64,000 nt of DNA from Allobosea sp. LC85 (GCF_000735605.1 NZ_JPKG01000020.1:36621-100620), one strand, 5' to 3'; positions 34,040 to 44,802 are shown, counted from the first letter of the stretch. Notes: generated from the sequence alone by a model not told the origin. Numbers and translations: made by a program.

Positions 34040-34140
34040 GGGACACTCCGGCGCGGTGATGAGACCGTGCCGGCTTGGCCGTGCAGCATCTCAGCCCAAC
34101 GACGGTGCCGTGACGCTTGCGTGACGAAGCGGCAGGCCGC

Positions 34141-35081
34141 TCAGTACCCCCGTGCCGGATCGACGACATGCTCCAGCGCTTCGCCGGCCTGCAGCCGCCG
34201 GATCTGCGCCGCGATCAGCGTCGCGATCGCCTCCGGCTCCGACATCGCGGCATTATGCGGTGTCACGGTCACAGCCGGGTGGCTCCAGAGCGGGGAGTCG
34301 GCCGGCAACGGCTCGGTCTCGAACACATCCAGTGTCGCCCCCTTCAGCGTGCCGGAGTCGAGCGCGGAAAGGATATCGGCCTCGACTTGCAAACCGCCGC
34401 GGCCGGCATTGATCAGGAACGGCCCCCCGAGTCGTCCACCCTGCGCCAGCCCGCCGAGAAGCTTTGCATTGATGACACCGCGCGTATCCGGCGTCAGCGG
34501 CAGCAGGCTGACCAGGATATCGGTGCGGGCGAGGAAAAGGGCCATGCCGTCCTCCCCCGCAAAGGTGGCAAGTCCGTCGACGCGTTTCGGAGAACGGCTC
34601 CAGCCAGCGACGTCGAAGCCGAGGATCTGCAGTTTTCGAACCGCGTCGAGCCCAAGCTCGCCGAGCCCCATGACACCGACACGCACCGAGCGGGCCGCCG
34701 GCTGGTTGCGGTCGTCTTCCCAGGATTTGGCGAGTTGCTGGCGGTCGTAGCGGCGCTGCTGGCGCAGATGCGTCAGGCAGTGCAGCACGATGTATTCGCT
34801 CATGCGCGTCGTCAGGTCAGGATCGACCACGCGCGCGATCGGAACCGGCGGCAGGCGGCTATCGGCGAAGATGTGGTCGACGCCGGCGCCGAGCGAGAAG
34901 ATCGCCGCGAGATTGGGCAGGCCGGCGAGGCTCCCCTCGGGATGCTTCCAGCTCGCAACGTAATGCACCGCGCGGCGGTCGAAGGGCTCGCCGAGCGTGA
35001 CGACCGGGAGCTCCGGCAGCAGGGCGGCAAAACGCTCCCGCCAATCCTCGACATGCCAACCGGTCATTGCCAGAAGCAGAC

Positions 35082-35085
<4 letters not shown>
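34141..35085 (-). CDS. ghrA: D-isomer 2-hydroxyacid dehydrogenase, glyoxylate/hydroxypyruvate reductase A type
   Basis: This 314-residue protein has an NAD(P)-binding GxGxxG motif ([13 protein letters not shown] about residue 140), Arg in LINAGRGGL and a catalytic His in [13 protein letters not shown]. This matches GhrA, which reduces glyoxylate or hydroxypyruvate. The start overlaps the deoA stop by ATGA, which makes it the last gene of the nucleoside operon. It could serve to reduce 2-oxo or aldehyde products of pentose breakdown, which is inference. The gene symbol is by family and its specificity is unproved. Confidence 0.82.
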
Positions 35086-36409
<1,324 letters not shown>

Positions 36410-36410
<1 letters not shown>

Positions 36411-37171
36411 CAATAGGCTCCGTCGATCCGTTCGCCGGCGGTCTTGCCCTCGATGATGTCAACGAGGACCTGATGCAGCCCGCTGGCGCCGATGCGGAAG
36501 GTGGAGGGCTTCGCCCAGTCCGGCCCCATCGCCTTGTCGGCCAGTGCGAGATAGGCGCTTGCGTCGGAGAGCGTCTTGATCCCGCCTGAGGGCTTGATGC
36601 CGACCGGCCGACCGGCTGATTTGATGACGGTCAGCATGGTCTCGACTGCCGGCAGGCTGGCGGAATGGGCTGTCTTGCCGGTCGAGGTCTTGATGAAGTC
36701 GGCTCCGGCCGAGATGGCGAGCTCCGAGGCTCGCTTTACCGCGTCGAGGTCGGGGTACTCTCCGGTTTCAAGGATAACCTTCAGCAGCCTGTCGCCGCAC
36801 TGGTCCTTGGCGCTCGCCACCATCTCGCGGGCAATGTCGCTGTCGCCATCGAGGAAGGCGCGCCAGGGCAGAACGAGGTCGATCTCATCGGCGCCGTCCC
36901 CGAGCGCCTCCGCGACATCGCCGGCAGCCAGCGTGCAATTGCTGCCACCGGCCGGGAAATTGACCACGGTCGCGATCTTCACGGTCGAGTCGCGCAGTGC
37001 CTTGCGCGCAATCTCGACGAAGCGCGGCCAGATGCAGATGGCGGCAACGGGGCCCGGCGCCGCGACTGCGCGCGCGCAAAGTTGCAGGGTGCCAGCCTCA
37101 CTCGCCTGATCCGACAGATCGGTCAGGTCGAGGAGGCTCAGTGCGCGGGCTGCGGCTTCCAGATCGGTCAT
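36410..37171 (-). CDS. deoC: Deoxyribose-phosphate aldolase
   Basis: This 253-residue TIM-barrel class I aldolase splits deoxyribose 5-phosphate to glyceraldehyde 3-phosphate and acetaldehyde. The Schiff-base Lys is in FIKTSTGK and the second active-site Lys in VGIKPSGGI. The start at 37171 gives the family length; the longer frame reads into PNP antiframe. It lies 2 bp after the phosphorylase gene and is coupled to deoA by TGATG. Confidence 0.95.
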
Positions 37172-37173
37172 GC

Positions 37174-37986
37174 CTAGAGCTCCGCCAGGAAGGAGCGGAA
37201 CAGGCGGCGCAGACCCGCCGACGCAGCCGCCGCAACGTCGCGGGTCTCGCCGTGGTTTGGCGCACCGCCAAGAATGCCCGCTCCCATATTGGTGATCACC
37301 GAGATGCCGGCGACGCGAATGCCGTGCCGGCGCGCGATGATGACCTCCGGCACGGTCGACATGCCGACGAGATCGGCGCCAAGCATCTTCGCCATCCTGA
37401 TCTCGGCCGGGGTCTCGAAGCTCGGCCCCGAGAACCACATGTAGATGCCTTCGCCCATATTGACGCCCGAAGCAGCCGCCGCCTTTTTCAGGCGCGCCCG
37501 CAGATGCGGATCATAGGCATCGACCATCGGCACGAAACGTCCGTCGCCGGTGTCGCCGATCAGTGGGTTGGGCGCGTTGAGATTGATGTGGTCGGTAATC
37601 AGGGCGAGGCCGCCGGGGCGCAGGTCCGGCTTCAGCGAGCCCGATGCATTGGTCAGGACCAGCGGCGGTGAGCCGAAGGCGGTCAGCATGCCGATCGGCA
37701 CGCGCATCACCGCAGGATCTCCGGTTTCGTAGAAATGCGCTCGCCCCTGAAAGATCAGGACCCGCTTGCCATGCAGTGTGCCATAGCAGATCGCGCGGGC
37801 ATGGCCGGAGACGTGACCTTGCGGGAATCCGGGGATTTCAGCGAATGGAATAATGATCGGGTCGACCACATCGTCGACGATGCGGCCGAGCCCGGTGCCG
37901 AGCACGAAGACGCAGTCGATACCGCCGTCGACGCCACGGTCGATCAGCGTTCCCGCTGCCTTGTCGAAACTCGGATCAGCCGCCAT
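37174..37986 (-). CDS. punA: Purine-nucleoside phosphorylase (PNP/MTAP family)
   Basis: This 270-residue trimeric-type PNP has the phosphate loop VLGTGLGRI, GRAHFYE, LTNASGSL and the purine-site segment MSTVPEVIIARRHGI. It cleaves purine (deoxy)nucleosides phosphorolytically. It lies between cdd and deoC in the salvage operon. A GC-rich stem-loop lies in the 56-bp gap upstream of it. Assignment to family is firm; the base preference is not certain. Confidence 0.93.
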   Translation of the reverse strand: MAADPSFDKAAGTLIDRGVDGGIDCVFVLGTGLGRIVDDVVDPIIIPFAEIPGFPQGHVSGHARAICYGTLHGKRVLIFQGRAHFYETGDPAVMRVPIGMLTAFGSPPLVLTNASGSLKPDLRPGGLALITDHINLNAPNPLIGDTGDGRFVPMVDAYDPHLRARLKKAAAASGVNMGEGIYMWFSGPSFETPAEIRMAKMLGADLVGMSTVPEVIIARRHGIRVAGISVITNMGAGILGGAPNHGETRDVAAAASAGLRRLFRSFLAEL

Positions 37987-38011
37987 TCCATGCCTCGGTA
38001 TCGGGTTCGGC

Positions 38012-38031
38012 CTGCGCGCGGATGCGCGCAG
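38012..38031 (-). other. Intra-operon stem-loop between cdd and PNP gene
   Basis: CTGCGCGC/GCGCGCAG is an 8-bp perfect stem with a GGAT loop in the 56-bp gap. It has no T-run. It may set an RNA processing or stability boundary in the long transcript. Confidence 0.4.
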
Positions 38032-38042
38032 CCTTGCGCAAA

Positions 38043-38456
38043 TCAGGCGCGCAAATTGGCCGGTCCGAACGAGGCTGGCAACAGCTCGGCGAGCGAAAAC
38101 CGGGCACGCACGCCATCGGGACCGGCAATCGCAATCGGCGTTTCCGGGCCCGCGAACTCGCGGATGCGCTGGCGGCAGGCGCCGCAGGGGGTAACCAGTT
38201 CCTCGCCATCGCCAAGGACCAGAATAGCATGGATCGCCCGTCCGCCGGCCGCGATCATCGCTGAAATGGCGCCAGCCTCGGCGCAGACCCCGACGGGATA
38301 GGAGGCGTTCTCGACATTGCAGCCGGAATGGATCGCACCGTTGTCGTCGAGGATTGCAGCGCCGACCCGGAACTTGGAATAGGGCGCATAGGCCCGAATC
38401 TGCGCGCGCTTGGCCGTGGCGAAGAGGGTGTCGAAATTGGGCGTGGGCTCGCTCAT
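38043..38456 (-). CDS. cdd: Cytidine deaminase
   Basis: This 137-residue zinc enzyme deaminates cytidine and deoxycytidine. The zinc and proton-shuttle motif is C58-A-E60, with the second zinc pair in PCGAC (Cys91, Cys94), and the substrate segment is NVENASYP. The start at 38456 overlaps the stop of the permease gene upstream by one base. The long upstream frame was rejected. It feeds the phosphorylases encoded downstream. Confidence 0.96.
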   Translation of the reverse strand: MSEPTPNFDTLFATAKRAQIRAYAPYSKFRVGAAILDDNGAIHSGCNVENASYPVGVCAEAGAISAMIAAGGRAIHAILVLGDGEELVTPCGACRQRIREFAGPETPIAIAGPDGVRARFSLAELLPASFGPANLRA

Positions 38457-39430
38457 CAACGCTCCTTCACATAGGGCTGGCCCGAGGCCTTTGGCGGTAC
38501 GGCCTTGCCGATAAAACCTGCAAGCAGGATGACGGTGAGAAGATAGGGCAGGGCCTGGATCGCCTGCACGGGAACCTGCCCGATTCCGGGAAGCAGCACG
38601 CCCTGAAGCCGGATCGCGATGGCATCGAGCAGCCCGAAGAGCAGGCAGGCTCCCAGCGCCGGCCAGGGGCGCCAATTGGCGAAGATCACGGCGGCGAGCG
38701 CGATGAAACCTTTTCCCGCCGTCATTTGCGGCAGGAAGCCGGCCGATTGCGAGACCGCGAGATAGGTGCCGCCCAGTCCGCAAAGCACGCCGCAGATCAC
38801 CACCGCGCCATAACGCAGGCCGGCGACGGAGATGCCGGCCGTATCGACGGCTGCGGGATTCTCGCCGACAGCACGCAGCCGCAAGCCGAAGCGCGTGCGC
38901 TTCAGCACGAAGGCTGTGATCGGAACCGCGAGGATGGCAAGATAGACCGGTGCCCCATGGCCGGAGATGACCTCATCGTACAGAAGGCCGAGGACTGGGA
39001 TGTGCTCGCGCATTGCCTTGGCGAAGGGCAGGGAGAGGTCGCCGAAGCGCGCCGCCCCTTCGAGCGGCGGCGTCCGTCCCCCCTGCCCATACCAGGCATT
39101 GCCGAGGACGACGGTGACACCGGCCGCCAGCATGTTGATGGCGACGCCTGAGACGATCTGGTTGCCGCGCCAGGTGATCGCCGCGAAGCCATGGACGAGC
39201 GAGAGCAGGACCGAGGCTAGGATACCGGCGCCGAGCCCCGCCCAGGCGGAGCCGGTCACGAAGGCTGCGGCAGCCGAGGCGAAGGCCGCGACCAGCATCT
39301 TCCCTTCCAGTCCGATATCGACCACGCCGGAGCGTTCGGACCATAGTCCCGCGAGCGCTGCACACAGCAGCGGAATCGACAGCCGGATCGTGGAATCGAG
39401 GATGACGGCGATAGTGGTGAGCCAGTCCAT
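38456..39430 (-). CDS. Nucleoside ABC transporter permease 2 (BMP-type, NupQ/YufQ-like)
   Basis: This 324-residue permease has about nine hydrophobic segments and the BPD_transp_2 fold with LWSERSGVVDIGLEGKMLVAAF, a signature shared by BMP-associated permeases. It works with the larger permease encoded upstream, the ATPase and the lipoprotein-like binding protein of this operon. Nucleoside import is inferred from the salvage enzymes in the same transcript. The gap to the upstream permease is 2 bp. Confidence 0.93.
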   Translation of the reverse strand: MDWLTTIAVILDSTIRLSIPLLCAALAGLWSERSGVVDIGLEGKMLVAAFASAAAAFVTGSAWAGLGAGILASVLLSLVHGFAAITWRGNQIVSGVAINMLAAGVTVVLGNAWYGQGGRTPPLEGAARFGDLSLPFAKAMREHIPVLGLLYDEVISGHGAPVYLAILAVPITAFVLKRTRFGLRLRAVGENPAAVDTAGISVAGLRYGAVVICGVLCGLGGTYLAVSQSAGFLPQMTAGKGFIALAAVIFANWRPWPALGACLLFGLLDAIAIRLQGVLLPGIGQVPVQAIQALPYLLTVILLAGFIGKAVPPKASGQPYVKER

Positions 39431-39432
39431 GG

Positions 39433-40533
39433 CTAGGCCACCCGGCCGAGTCGAAGGGCGCTCGCGACGAGCTTGCGAAAGAGCCCGTCGAGCGCCCCGG
39501 CAAAGAGGATGACCACGCCGCCGATGACCACGACCATGTCGCGGGTGATGGTCGGCTTGTCGAAGGAGAGTTCGGCTCCACCCTGATAGAGCACGCCAAA
39601 CAGGAAGGCGGAGAGCGCGACGCCGATCGGGTGCCCGCGCCCCATCAACCCGACCGCGATACCGACGAAGCCGTAGCCGGCCGTGAAGTCGATCAGGAGG
39701 CGATGTTGCACTCCCATCGCTTCGTTGACGGCGAGCCCGCCGGCCAGGGCGCCGGAGAGCGCCATCGCAACCATGGTCATGCGGGCAGGCGAAATGCCGG
39801 CATAGGCGGCGGCACGCGGATTGGCGCCGACGGTGCGGATCGCGTAACCGAGGCGCGAGCGATAGATCAGCGCCCAGATTGCGACGAGCGCGGCAAGCGC
39901 GAGCAGGAAGGCCGTGTTGAGAGGGGTCGCCGGTAGCCTGATTCCGAGTGGCGCGAGCAGCTGGTGCATCGGCGTCAGCACGGCGTTCCCGGCGAATTCC
40001 GGCGTCTCGGCCTGCATCGAGCCGGGTTTCCCCATCACATTGACGAGCAGATAGACGCTCAATGTCGCCGCCAGGAAATTGAACATGATCGTGGTGATGA
40101 CGACATGGCTGCCGCGCGTCGCCTGCAGCCAGCCGGGGATGAAACCATAAAGTGCACCCCCTGCTGCTCCCGCCAGGATGGCGAGCGGCACCAGCAGGAT
40201 GCCGGGCAAGGGCGCGAGCCAGAGGCAGGCCAGCGCGAGGAAGATGCCGGCGATGGTCGCCTGCCCCTCGCCGCCGATGTTGAACAGTCCGGCATGGAAG
40301 GCGACGGCGACGGCAAGGCCCGTGAAGATGAAATTGGTGGTGTAGTAGAGCGTGAAGCCCAATCCTTCGATGCTGCCGAGAGCCCCTTTCAGCAGCAGGG
40401 CCGTGGCTTCCAATGGGCTCTCGCCAATGCCAAGCACCACCAGTCCGGCGACGAGGAGCGCCGCCGTGACGCTGACTAGCGGAACCAGCCCGGCATCGGC
40501 CCAGCGAGGCAAGTCGATCGGCGTGGCGCTCAT
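39433..40533 (-). CDS. Nucleoside ABC transporter permease 1 (BMP-type, NupP/YufP-like)
   Basis: This 366-residue inner-membrane permease has the family motif AFHAGLFNIGGEGQATIAGIF and ANPRAAAYAGISPARM. It is the partner of the 324-residue permease. Its start overlaps the ATPase stop by ATGA, a sign of translational coupling. Confidence 0.93.
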   Translation of the reverse strand: MSATPIDLPRWADAGLVPLVSVTAALLVAGLVVLGIGESPLEATALLLKGALGSIEGLGFTLYYTTNFIFTGLAVAVAFHAGLFNIGGEGQATIAGIFLALACLWLAPLPGILLVPLAILAGAAGGALYGFIPGWLQATRGSHVVITTIMFNFLAATLSVYLLVNVMGKPGSMQAETPEFAGNAVLTPMHQLLAPLGIRLPATPLNTAFLLALAALVAIWALIYRSRLGYAIRTVGANPRAAAYAGISPARMTMVAMALSGALAGGLAVNEAMGVQHRLLIDFTAGYGFVGIAVGLMGRGHPIGVALSAFLFGVLYQGGAELSFDKPTITRDMVVVIGGVVILFAGALDGLFRKLVASALRLGRVA

Positions 40534-42056
40534 GCGGCTTCCTGGTTCACACCGGCCATCAGCAGGCCGAGATCGCGCTCATTGGTGGCCTCGGCAGCTC
40601 GCTCGCCGGTGATCCGGCCGCCGCACATGGCCAGGATCCGGTCGGACAACGCCATCACCTCCTCGAGCTCGACCGAAACGAGCAGGATCGCCACGCCGGC
40701 ATCGCGCAGCGCGATCAGGCGGCGATGAATGAACTCGATCGCACCGATATCGACGCCGCGCGTCGGCTGGCCGACCAACAGGACCCTGGGTGCGCGCTCG
40801 ATCTCGCGGGCAAGCACGATCTTCTGCTGATTGCCGCCCGAGAATTTTGCGGCCTTCAGGGTCGGGTCCGACGGGCGCACGTCATAGGCCGTCATGCCGG
40901 CGAGCGCGTGCGCCGCGATCCTGGCTGCCGAGAGGAAGGGGCCTGATCCGAAGGCCGGGTCGTCCTGATAGCCGAGGATGCTGTTCTCGGCCGCGGGAAA
41001 GGCGGTGACCAGTCCCATCCTGTGCCGGTCCTCGGGGATATGCATCAGCCCGAGTTCGCGCAGATTGGCGGGCGTGCGGTCGCCGGCGCCGAGGATCTGA
41101 CCGTCGAGCCTGATGACGCCGCGCGACGGCTGGAGCAGGCCGGCAAGCACCTCGAGCAGCTCGCTCTGGCCATTGCCGGCGACTCCGGCGATGCCGACGA
41201 TCTCGCCGGCATGCAGCGTCAGGCTGACATCGCTGAGCTTCTCGCAGCCACGCTCGTCGCAGAAGCCGAGGCCGGCGGCCTCCAGAACGGGTGCCCCGCG
41301 CCGATGCGCCGTCTTCTCCACCCGAAGCAGCACGCGCCGTCCGACCATCGCCTCGGCAAGTTCGGGAGGCGAGGTCCGGATGGTTTCGACATGCGTAACC
41401 ATTTCCCCCCGCCGCATCACCGAGACGGTGTCGGTCACGTCCATGATCTCGCGCAATTTGTGGGTGATCAGGATCACCGTCTTGCCCTGCGCCTTCAGCG
41501 ATCTCAGCAGCGCAAAGAGCTGGTCGGCTTCCGACGGCGTCAGCACGGCGGTGGGTTCGTCGAGGATCAGGATGTCGGCGCCGCGGTAGAGCGCCTTCAG
41601 GATCTCGACGCGCTGCTGAAAGCCGACGGAGAGATCGCCCACGATGGCGTCCGGGTCGATGGCGAGACCGTAATCCCGGGAGAGGCGCGCAAGCTCGGTC
41701 CGTGCCCTGGCGATCCCGCCCTTGAGAAGCTTGCCGCCTTCCGCGCCGAGCACGACGTTCTCGACGACGCTGAGCGGCTCCACCAGCATGAAATGCTGAT
41801 GGACCATGCCGATGCCGGCCGTGATCGCATCCGCCGGCCTGCGAATCCGCAAGGGCCGGCCGGCGACCCTGATCTCGCCGGAATCGGCTTCATAGAAACC
41901 GTAGAGGATCGACATCAGCGTCGATTTGCCGGCTCCGTTCTCGCCGACGATGCCGTGGATCGAGCCGGCGGTGATGGCAAGCGAGACGTCCTTGTTTGCT
42001 TGGACCGGGCCGAACCGCTTGCTGATCGCGATCAATTCGATGGCGGGGGCACTCAT
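40530..42056 (-). CDS. Nucleoside ABC transporter ATP-binding protein (two-domain, NupO/YufO-like)
   Basis: This 508-residue protein has two fused nucleotide-binding domains, as in ribose and BMP-type importers. The first has Walker A GENGAGKST, signature LSVGFQQR and Walker B ILILDEPTAVL. The second lacks a canonical Walker A (GVAGNGQSE) but keeps FSGGNQQK and VLLVGQPTRGVD. This asymmetric arrangement is normal for the family. It is linked to the MBL-fold gene upstream and the permease gene downstream by 4-base ATGA overlaps. Confidence 0.94.
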   Translation of the reverse strand: MSAPAIELIAISKRFGPVQANKDVSLAITAGSIHGIVGENGAGKSTLMSILYGFYEADSGEIRVAGRPLRIRRPADAITAGIGMVHQHFMLVEPLSVVENVVLGAEGGKLLKGGIARARTELARLSRDYGLAIDPDAIVGDLSVGFQQRVEILKALYRGADILILDEPTAVLTPSEADQLFALLRSLKAQGKTVILITHKLREIMDVTDTVSVMRRGEMVTHVETIRTSPPELAEAMVGRRVLLRVEKTAHRRGAPVLEAAGLGFCDERGCEKLSDVSLTLHAGEIVGIAGVAGNGQSELLEVLAGLLQPSRGVIRLDGQILGAGDRTPANLRELGLMHIPEDRHRMGLVTAFPAAENSILGYQDDPAFGSGPFLSAARIAAHALAGMTAYDVRPSDPTLKAAKFSGGNQQKIVLAREIERAPRVLLVGQPTRGVDIGAIEFIHRRLIALRDAGVAILLVSVELEEVMALSDRILAMCGGRITGERAAEATNERDLGLLMAGVNQEAA

Positions 42057-42790
42057 GGCACGATCACCATGCCGTCATGGGCCCGCTCATCCGGCAGCGG
42101 GCCGTCATGAGCAAGCATGCCCGGACCCATATGGGTCAGCACGATGCGCGGGGTCGCGAGATCGCCGCGCCGTGCCGCGAGCGTCTTGTAGTCGAGATGG
42201 TTGGCCAGCGGCCGATCGTAATTGTAGCATTCGACAAGCAGCACATCGGCACCAGCCGCCAAGGGGATCAGCGCATCGTTCCAGGCCGTATCGCCGGAGA
42301 AAGCAAAGACCTTGCCGTCGCGTGCCAGTCGATAGGCCTGGCAGGGGCCGGCGCGCTCGTCATGCACCATCGGGAAGGCGGTGATTGCGAATCCGGCCAG
42401 CGTCGTCGGCGCTTCCGGCGTCACCTCGACGAAACGGATCGGGAAGCGCCAGGGGTTGGCCGAGGCGCCGGGGAAATCGGCCTCCAGCGCGTGCAGCGCT
42501 CGGTGCTCGATACCGGCCGGCCCTGCAATGGTCAGAGGCTCGCTCCGACGCGAGACAAATTGCGCATCGAGGAGGAAGGCCGGCAGCGCGCCGAAATGGT
42601 CGCCGTGGAAATGCGTGAACAGCAGGGTCGAGATCGGGTTGCGCGCGATGTCCGCCTTGTTCAGCGCGACCATGCTCGACGAGCCGCAGTCGAGCAGCAT
42701 GCGCGCGCCGGCAGCCTCGACCAGCAGGCAGGTGTTGAAACGCCCGCCGGATCCGAAGGCGTCGCCGGAGCCAAGGATGGTGATCTTCAT
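42053..42790 (-). CDS. MBL-fold metallohydrolase, RNase Z-like, in nucleoside operon
   Basis: This 245-residue metallo-beta-lactamase-fold protein has an N-terminal ILGSGDAFGSGGRFNT and the metal motif TH60-F-H62-G-D64-H65. A later AFSGDTAW Asp and VLTHMGP His complete a two-metal site. The fold resembles RNase Z and cyclic-nucleotide phosphodiesterases, without the tRNA-binding exosite. It lies between the binding-protein and ATPase genes and overlaps the latter by 4 bp. It may hydrolyse a nucleotide, cyclic nucleotide or ester related to the imported nucleosides, which is inference. Confidence 0.82.
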   Translation of the reverse strand: MKITILGSGDAFGSGGRFNTCLLVEAAGARMLLDCGSSSMVALNKADIARNPISTLLFTHFHGDHFGALPAFLLDAQFVSRRSEPLTIAGPAGIEHRALHALEADFPGASANPWRFPIRFVEVTPEAPTTLAGFAITAFPMVHDERAGPCQAYRLARDGKVFAFSGDTAWNDALIPLAAGADVLLVECYNYDRPLANHLDYKTLAARRGDLATPRIVLTHMGPGMLAHDGPLPDERAHDGMVIVP

Positions 42791-42809
42791 CCGGATACGG
42801 CCCCGAAGC

Positions 42810-42838
42810 GCCGCCCTCCCCGAGAGGGAGAGGGCGGC
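42810..42838 (-). other. Stem-loop between BMP binding-protein gene and MBL gene
   Basis: A 9-bp outer stem (GCCGCCCTC/GAGGGCGGC) encloses a 3-bp CCC/GGG stem with a GAGA loop and one bulged A. It is located after the binding-protein stop inside the operon. It could favour higher expression of the binding protein by 3'-end protection or partial termination. Confidence 0.5.
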
Positions 42839-42851
42839 ATGCGTCCGTTCC

Positions 42852-43853
42852 TCACATCGTGCACTTAGAGTCCGACATGTAGTCGTGGACCTTCACCGTG
42901 CCGGCGATGATGTCGTCACGCGCCTTGTCGGTCGCAGTCTTCATCTCGGGTGTGATCAAGGCCCGGTTGGCGTCGTCGAGCGCCCAGGCGACGCCGTCTT
43001 CCTTCAGCCCGAGCACGGAAATGCCCGGCTTCCAGCTGCCCTCGCGGGCTGCCTTGAAGGAGGCGTAGGTCGCGACATCGACGCGCTTCAGCATCGAGGT
43101 CAGCACCTTGCCCGGCTGCAGGGCGTTCTGGTTGGAATCGACGCCGATGCCGAGCTTGCCGGCATCCGCCGCAGCGCGCAGCACGCCGATGCCGGTGCCG
43201 CCGGCCGCGTGGTAGATCACGTCGGCGCCGCGGTCGATCTGCGACTTGGCAAGCTCGCCGCCCTTCACAGGGTCGTTCCAGGCGGAGGGCGTCGAGCCCG
43301 TCATGTTCTGGAAGACCTCGGCATCCTTCTTCGCCGCCTTGACGCCCTGGACATAGCCGCAGGCGAATTTGCGGATCAGCGGGATGTCCATGCCGCCGAC
43401 GAAGCCGACCTTGCCGCTCTTCGATGCCATGCCGGCGAGCAGGCCCACGAGATAGGAGCCCTCATGCTCCTTGAACACGACCGACTGCACGTTCGGCAGG
43501 TCGACGACCATGTCGATGATCGTGAATTTCAGGTCGGGGAATTCGGCTGCCACCTTTTGCAGGGCGGTCGCCTGGCTGAAGCCCACCGCGATGATCGGAG
43601 AATGGCCGTCGCGCGCGAAGCGCCGCAGTGCCTGCTCGATCTGCGCCTCGTTGGTCGGCTCGAAATCGCGGAACTCGACACCGGTTTCCTTCTTGAACTT
43701 CTCGGCGCCGATGAAGGCGGCCTCGTTGAAGGACTTGTCGAATTTGCCGCCCTTGTCATAGACGACGGCCGGCTTGATTGCGGTCTGCGCCATGGCGGCG
43801 AGAGCCGAAAAGGCGACGCCCGCTAGCGCCAGCGCAAGAGATCTGACCCGCAT
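42852..43853 (-). CDS. BMP-family ABC transporter substrate-binding protein (nucleoside-type)
   Basis: This 333-residue protein has a signal peptide ending AMA/Q about residue 23 and the BMP (basic membrane protein, PnrA-like) sequence. It shows VVYDKGGKFDKSFNEAAF, PIIAVGFSQA, GSYLVGLLAGMAS and GVDSNQNAL. Such proteins bind purine nucleosides. The start at 43853 has GGGGAA upstream; the frame's earlier 21 residues are not signal-like. It is the first gene of the nucleoside operon. Confidence 0.93.
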   Translation of the reverse strand: MRVRSLALALAGVAFSALAAMAQTAIKPAVVYDKGGKFDKSFNEAAFIGAEKFKKETGVEFRDFEPTNEAQIEQALRRFARDGHSPIIAVGFSQATALQKVAAEFPDLKFTIIDMVVDLPNVQSVVFKEHEGSYLVGLLAGMASKSGKVGFVGGMDIPLIRKFACGYVQGVKAAKKDAEVFQNMTGSTPSAWNDPVKGGELAKSQIDRGADVIYHAAGGTGIGVLRAAADAGKLGIGVDSNQNALQPGKVLTSMLKRVDVATYASFKAAREGSWKPGISVLGLKEDGVAWALDDANRALITPEMKTATDKARDDIIAGTVKVHDYMSDSKCTM

Positions 43854-44013
43854 ATGTGCTTCCCCTGTGAACGCGCGGCGCGGTTTTTCCGCCCCTGCCT
43901 GCGCGCACGATGGCACGGCTTCCTCGCCCGGCCAAGCCGGTCAGCAGGCCATTTCCCCCCGCCCCGCCATCGCCACGATTGCCCAATCCGGCGGTTCGGC
44001 TTAACTCTGATGC

Positions 44014-44802
44014 ATGAGCCTGCACGGTGACGAGATCGAACGCTATGCGCGCCATCTGGTGCTGCCGGAGATCGGCGGTCCGGGGCAGGCCAAACTCAAG
44101 TCGACCAGCGTGCTCGTGATCGGCGCCGGCGGACTTGGTGCGCCGCTGATTCAGTATCTCGCCGCTGCCGGTGTCGGCATGATCGGCATCGTCGACGCCG
44201 ACCATGTCTCGCTCTCGAACCTGCAGCGCCAGACGATCTTCAGCAGCGCCGACCTCGGTGCGAACAAGGCGGTGGCGGCGGCCGGCTTCATCAAGCGGCT
44301 CAACCCGCATGTCGCGGTCGAGGAGCATGTCACCCGCATCGATTCGCATAACGCCCGCGCCATGGTCGCCTTCTACGACGTGGTTGCCGACGGCACCGAC
44401 AATTTCGAGACGCGTTACGCCGTTGCAGACGCCTGCTTCCACGAGAAGAAGCCGCTCGTCACCGCAGCCCTCGGCCGCTTCGATGGGTCGCTGACCACGC
44501 TGCGCCCGCATGAGAAACGGCCGGACGGGCGGCCGAACCCGACCTATCGCTGCCTTTTCCCCAATCCACCACCGCCCGGCACGGTGGCGCCCTGTGCCGA
44601 GGCCGGTGTGCTCGGCGCACTCGCCGGCGTGATGGGCTCGCTGATGGCGCTGGAGGTGATTCGCGCAATCACCGGCTTCGGTGAGCCGCTGGTCGGCAAG
44701 CTCCTGCTCGTCGACGCGATGACGATGCGCTTCGATACGATGCGCTACGACTGGGATGCCGCCAACCCGTTGAACGGGACGGCGATCGCCAGGAGCGCCT
44801 GA
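44014..44802 (+). CDS. moeB: Adenylyltransferase of the MoeB/ThiF/HesA family
   Basis: This 262-residue E1-like enzyme has an ATP-binding VIGAGGLGAP motif at residues 35-44, the metal-binding DADHVSLSNLQRQ and the catalytic Cys in APCAEAGVLG. It adenylates the C-terminal Gly of a sulfur-carrier protein such as MoaD or ThiS. The zinc CxxC pairs of E. coli MoeB are not seen: the first site reads TYRC. It is therefore a zinc-less variant, as in some ThiF/HesA proteins. The exact partner is not given by context. It is convergent with gshB. Confidence 0.86.
   Translation: MSLHGDEIERYARHLVLPEIGGPGQAKLKSTSVLVIGAGGLGAPLIQYLAAAGVGMIGIVDADHVSLSNLQRQTIFSSADLGANKAVAAAGFIKRLNPHVAVEEHVTRIDSHNARAMVAFYDVVADGTDNFETRYAVADACFHEKKPLVTAALGRFDGSLTTLRPHEKRPDGRPNPTYRCLFPNPPPPGTVAPCAEAGVLGALAGVMGSLMALEVIRAITGFGEPLVGKLLLVDAMTMRFDTMRYDWDAANPLNGTAIARSA

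Noticed and set aside
32999..34750. 583-codon plus-strand frame
   Set aside because: It runs antisense through the phytase-like gene and the ghrA-like gene and crosses their boundary. It has no recognisable domain.
42381..43826. 481-codon plus-strand frame opposite the MBL and BMP genes
   Set aside because: It spans two real genes and an intergenic hairpin in antisense and has no domain.
43854..44013. Promoter or riboswitch for the nucleoside operon
   Set aside because: The sequence is GC-rich, with no convincing -35/-10 pair or conserved aptamer pattern that I could recognise.
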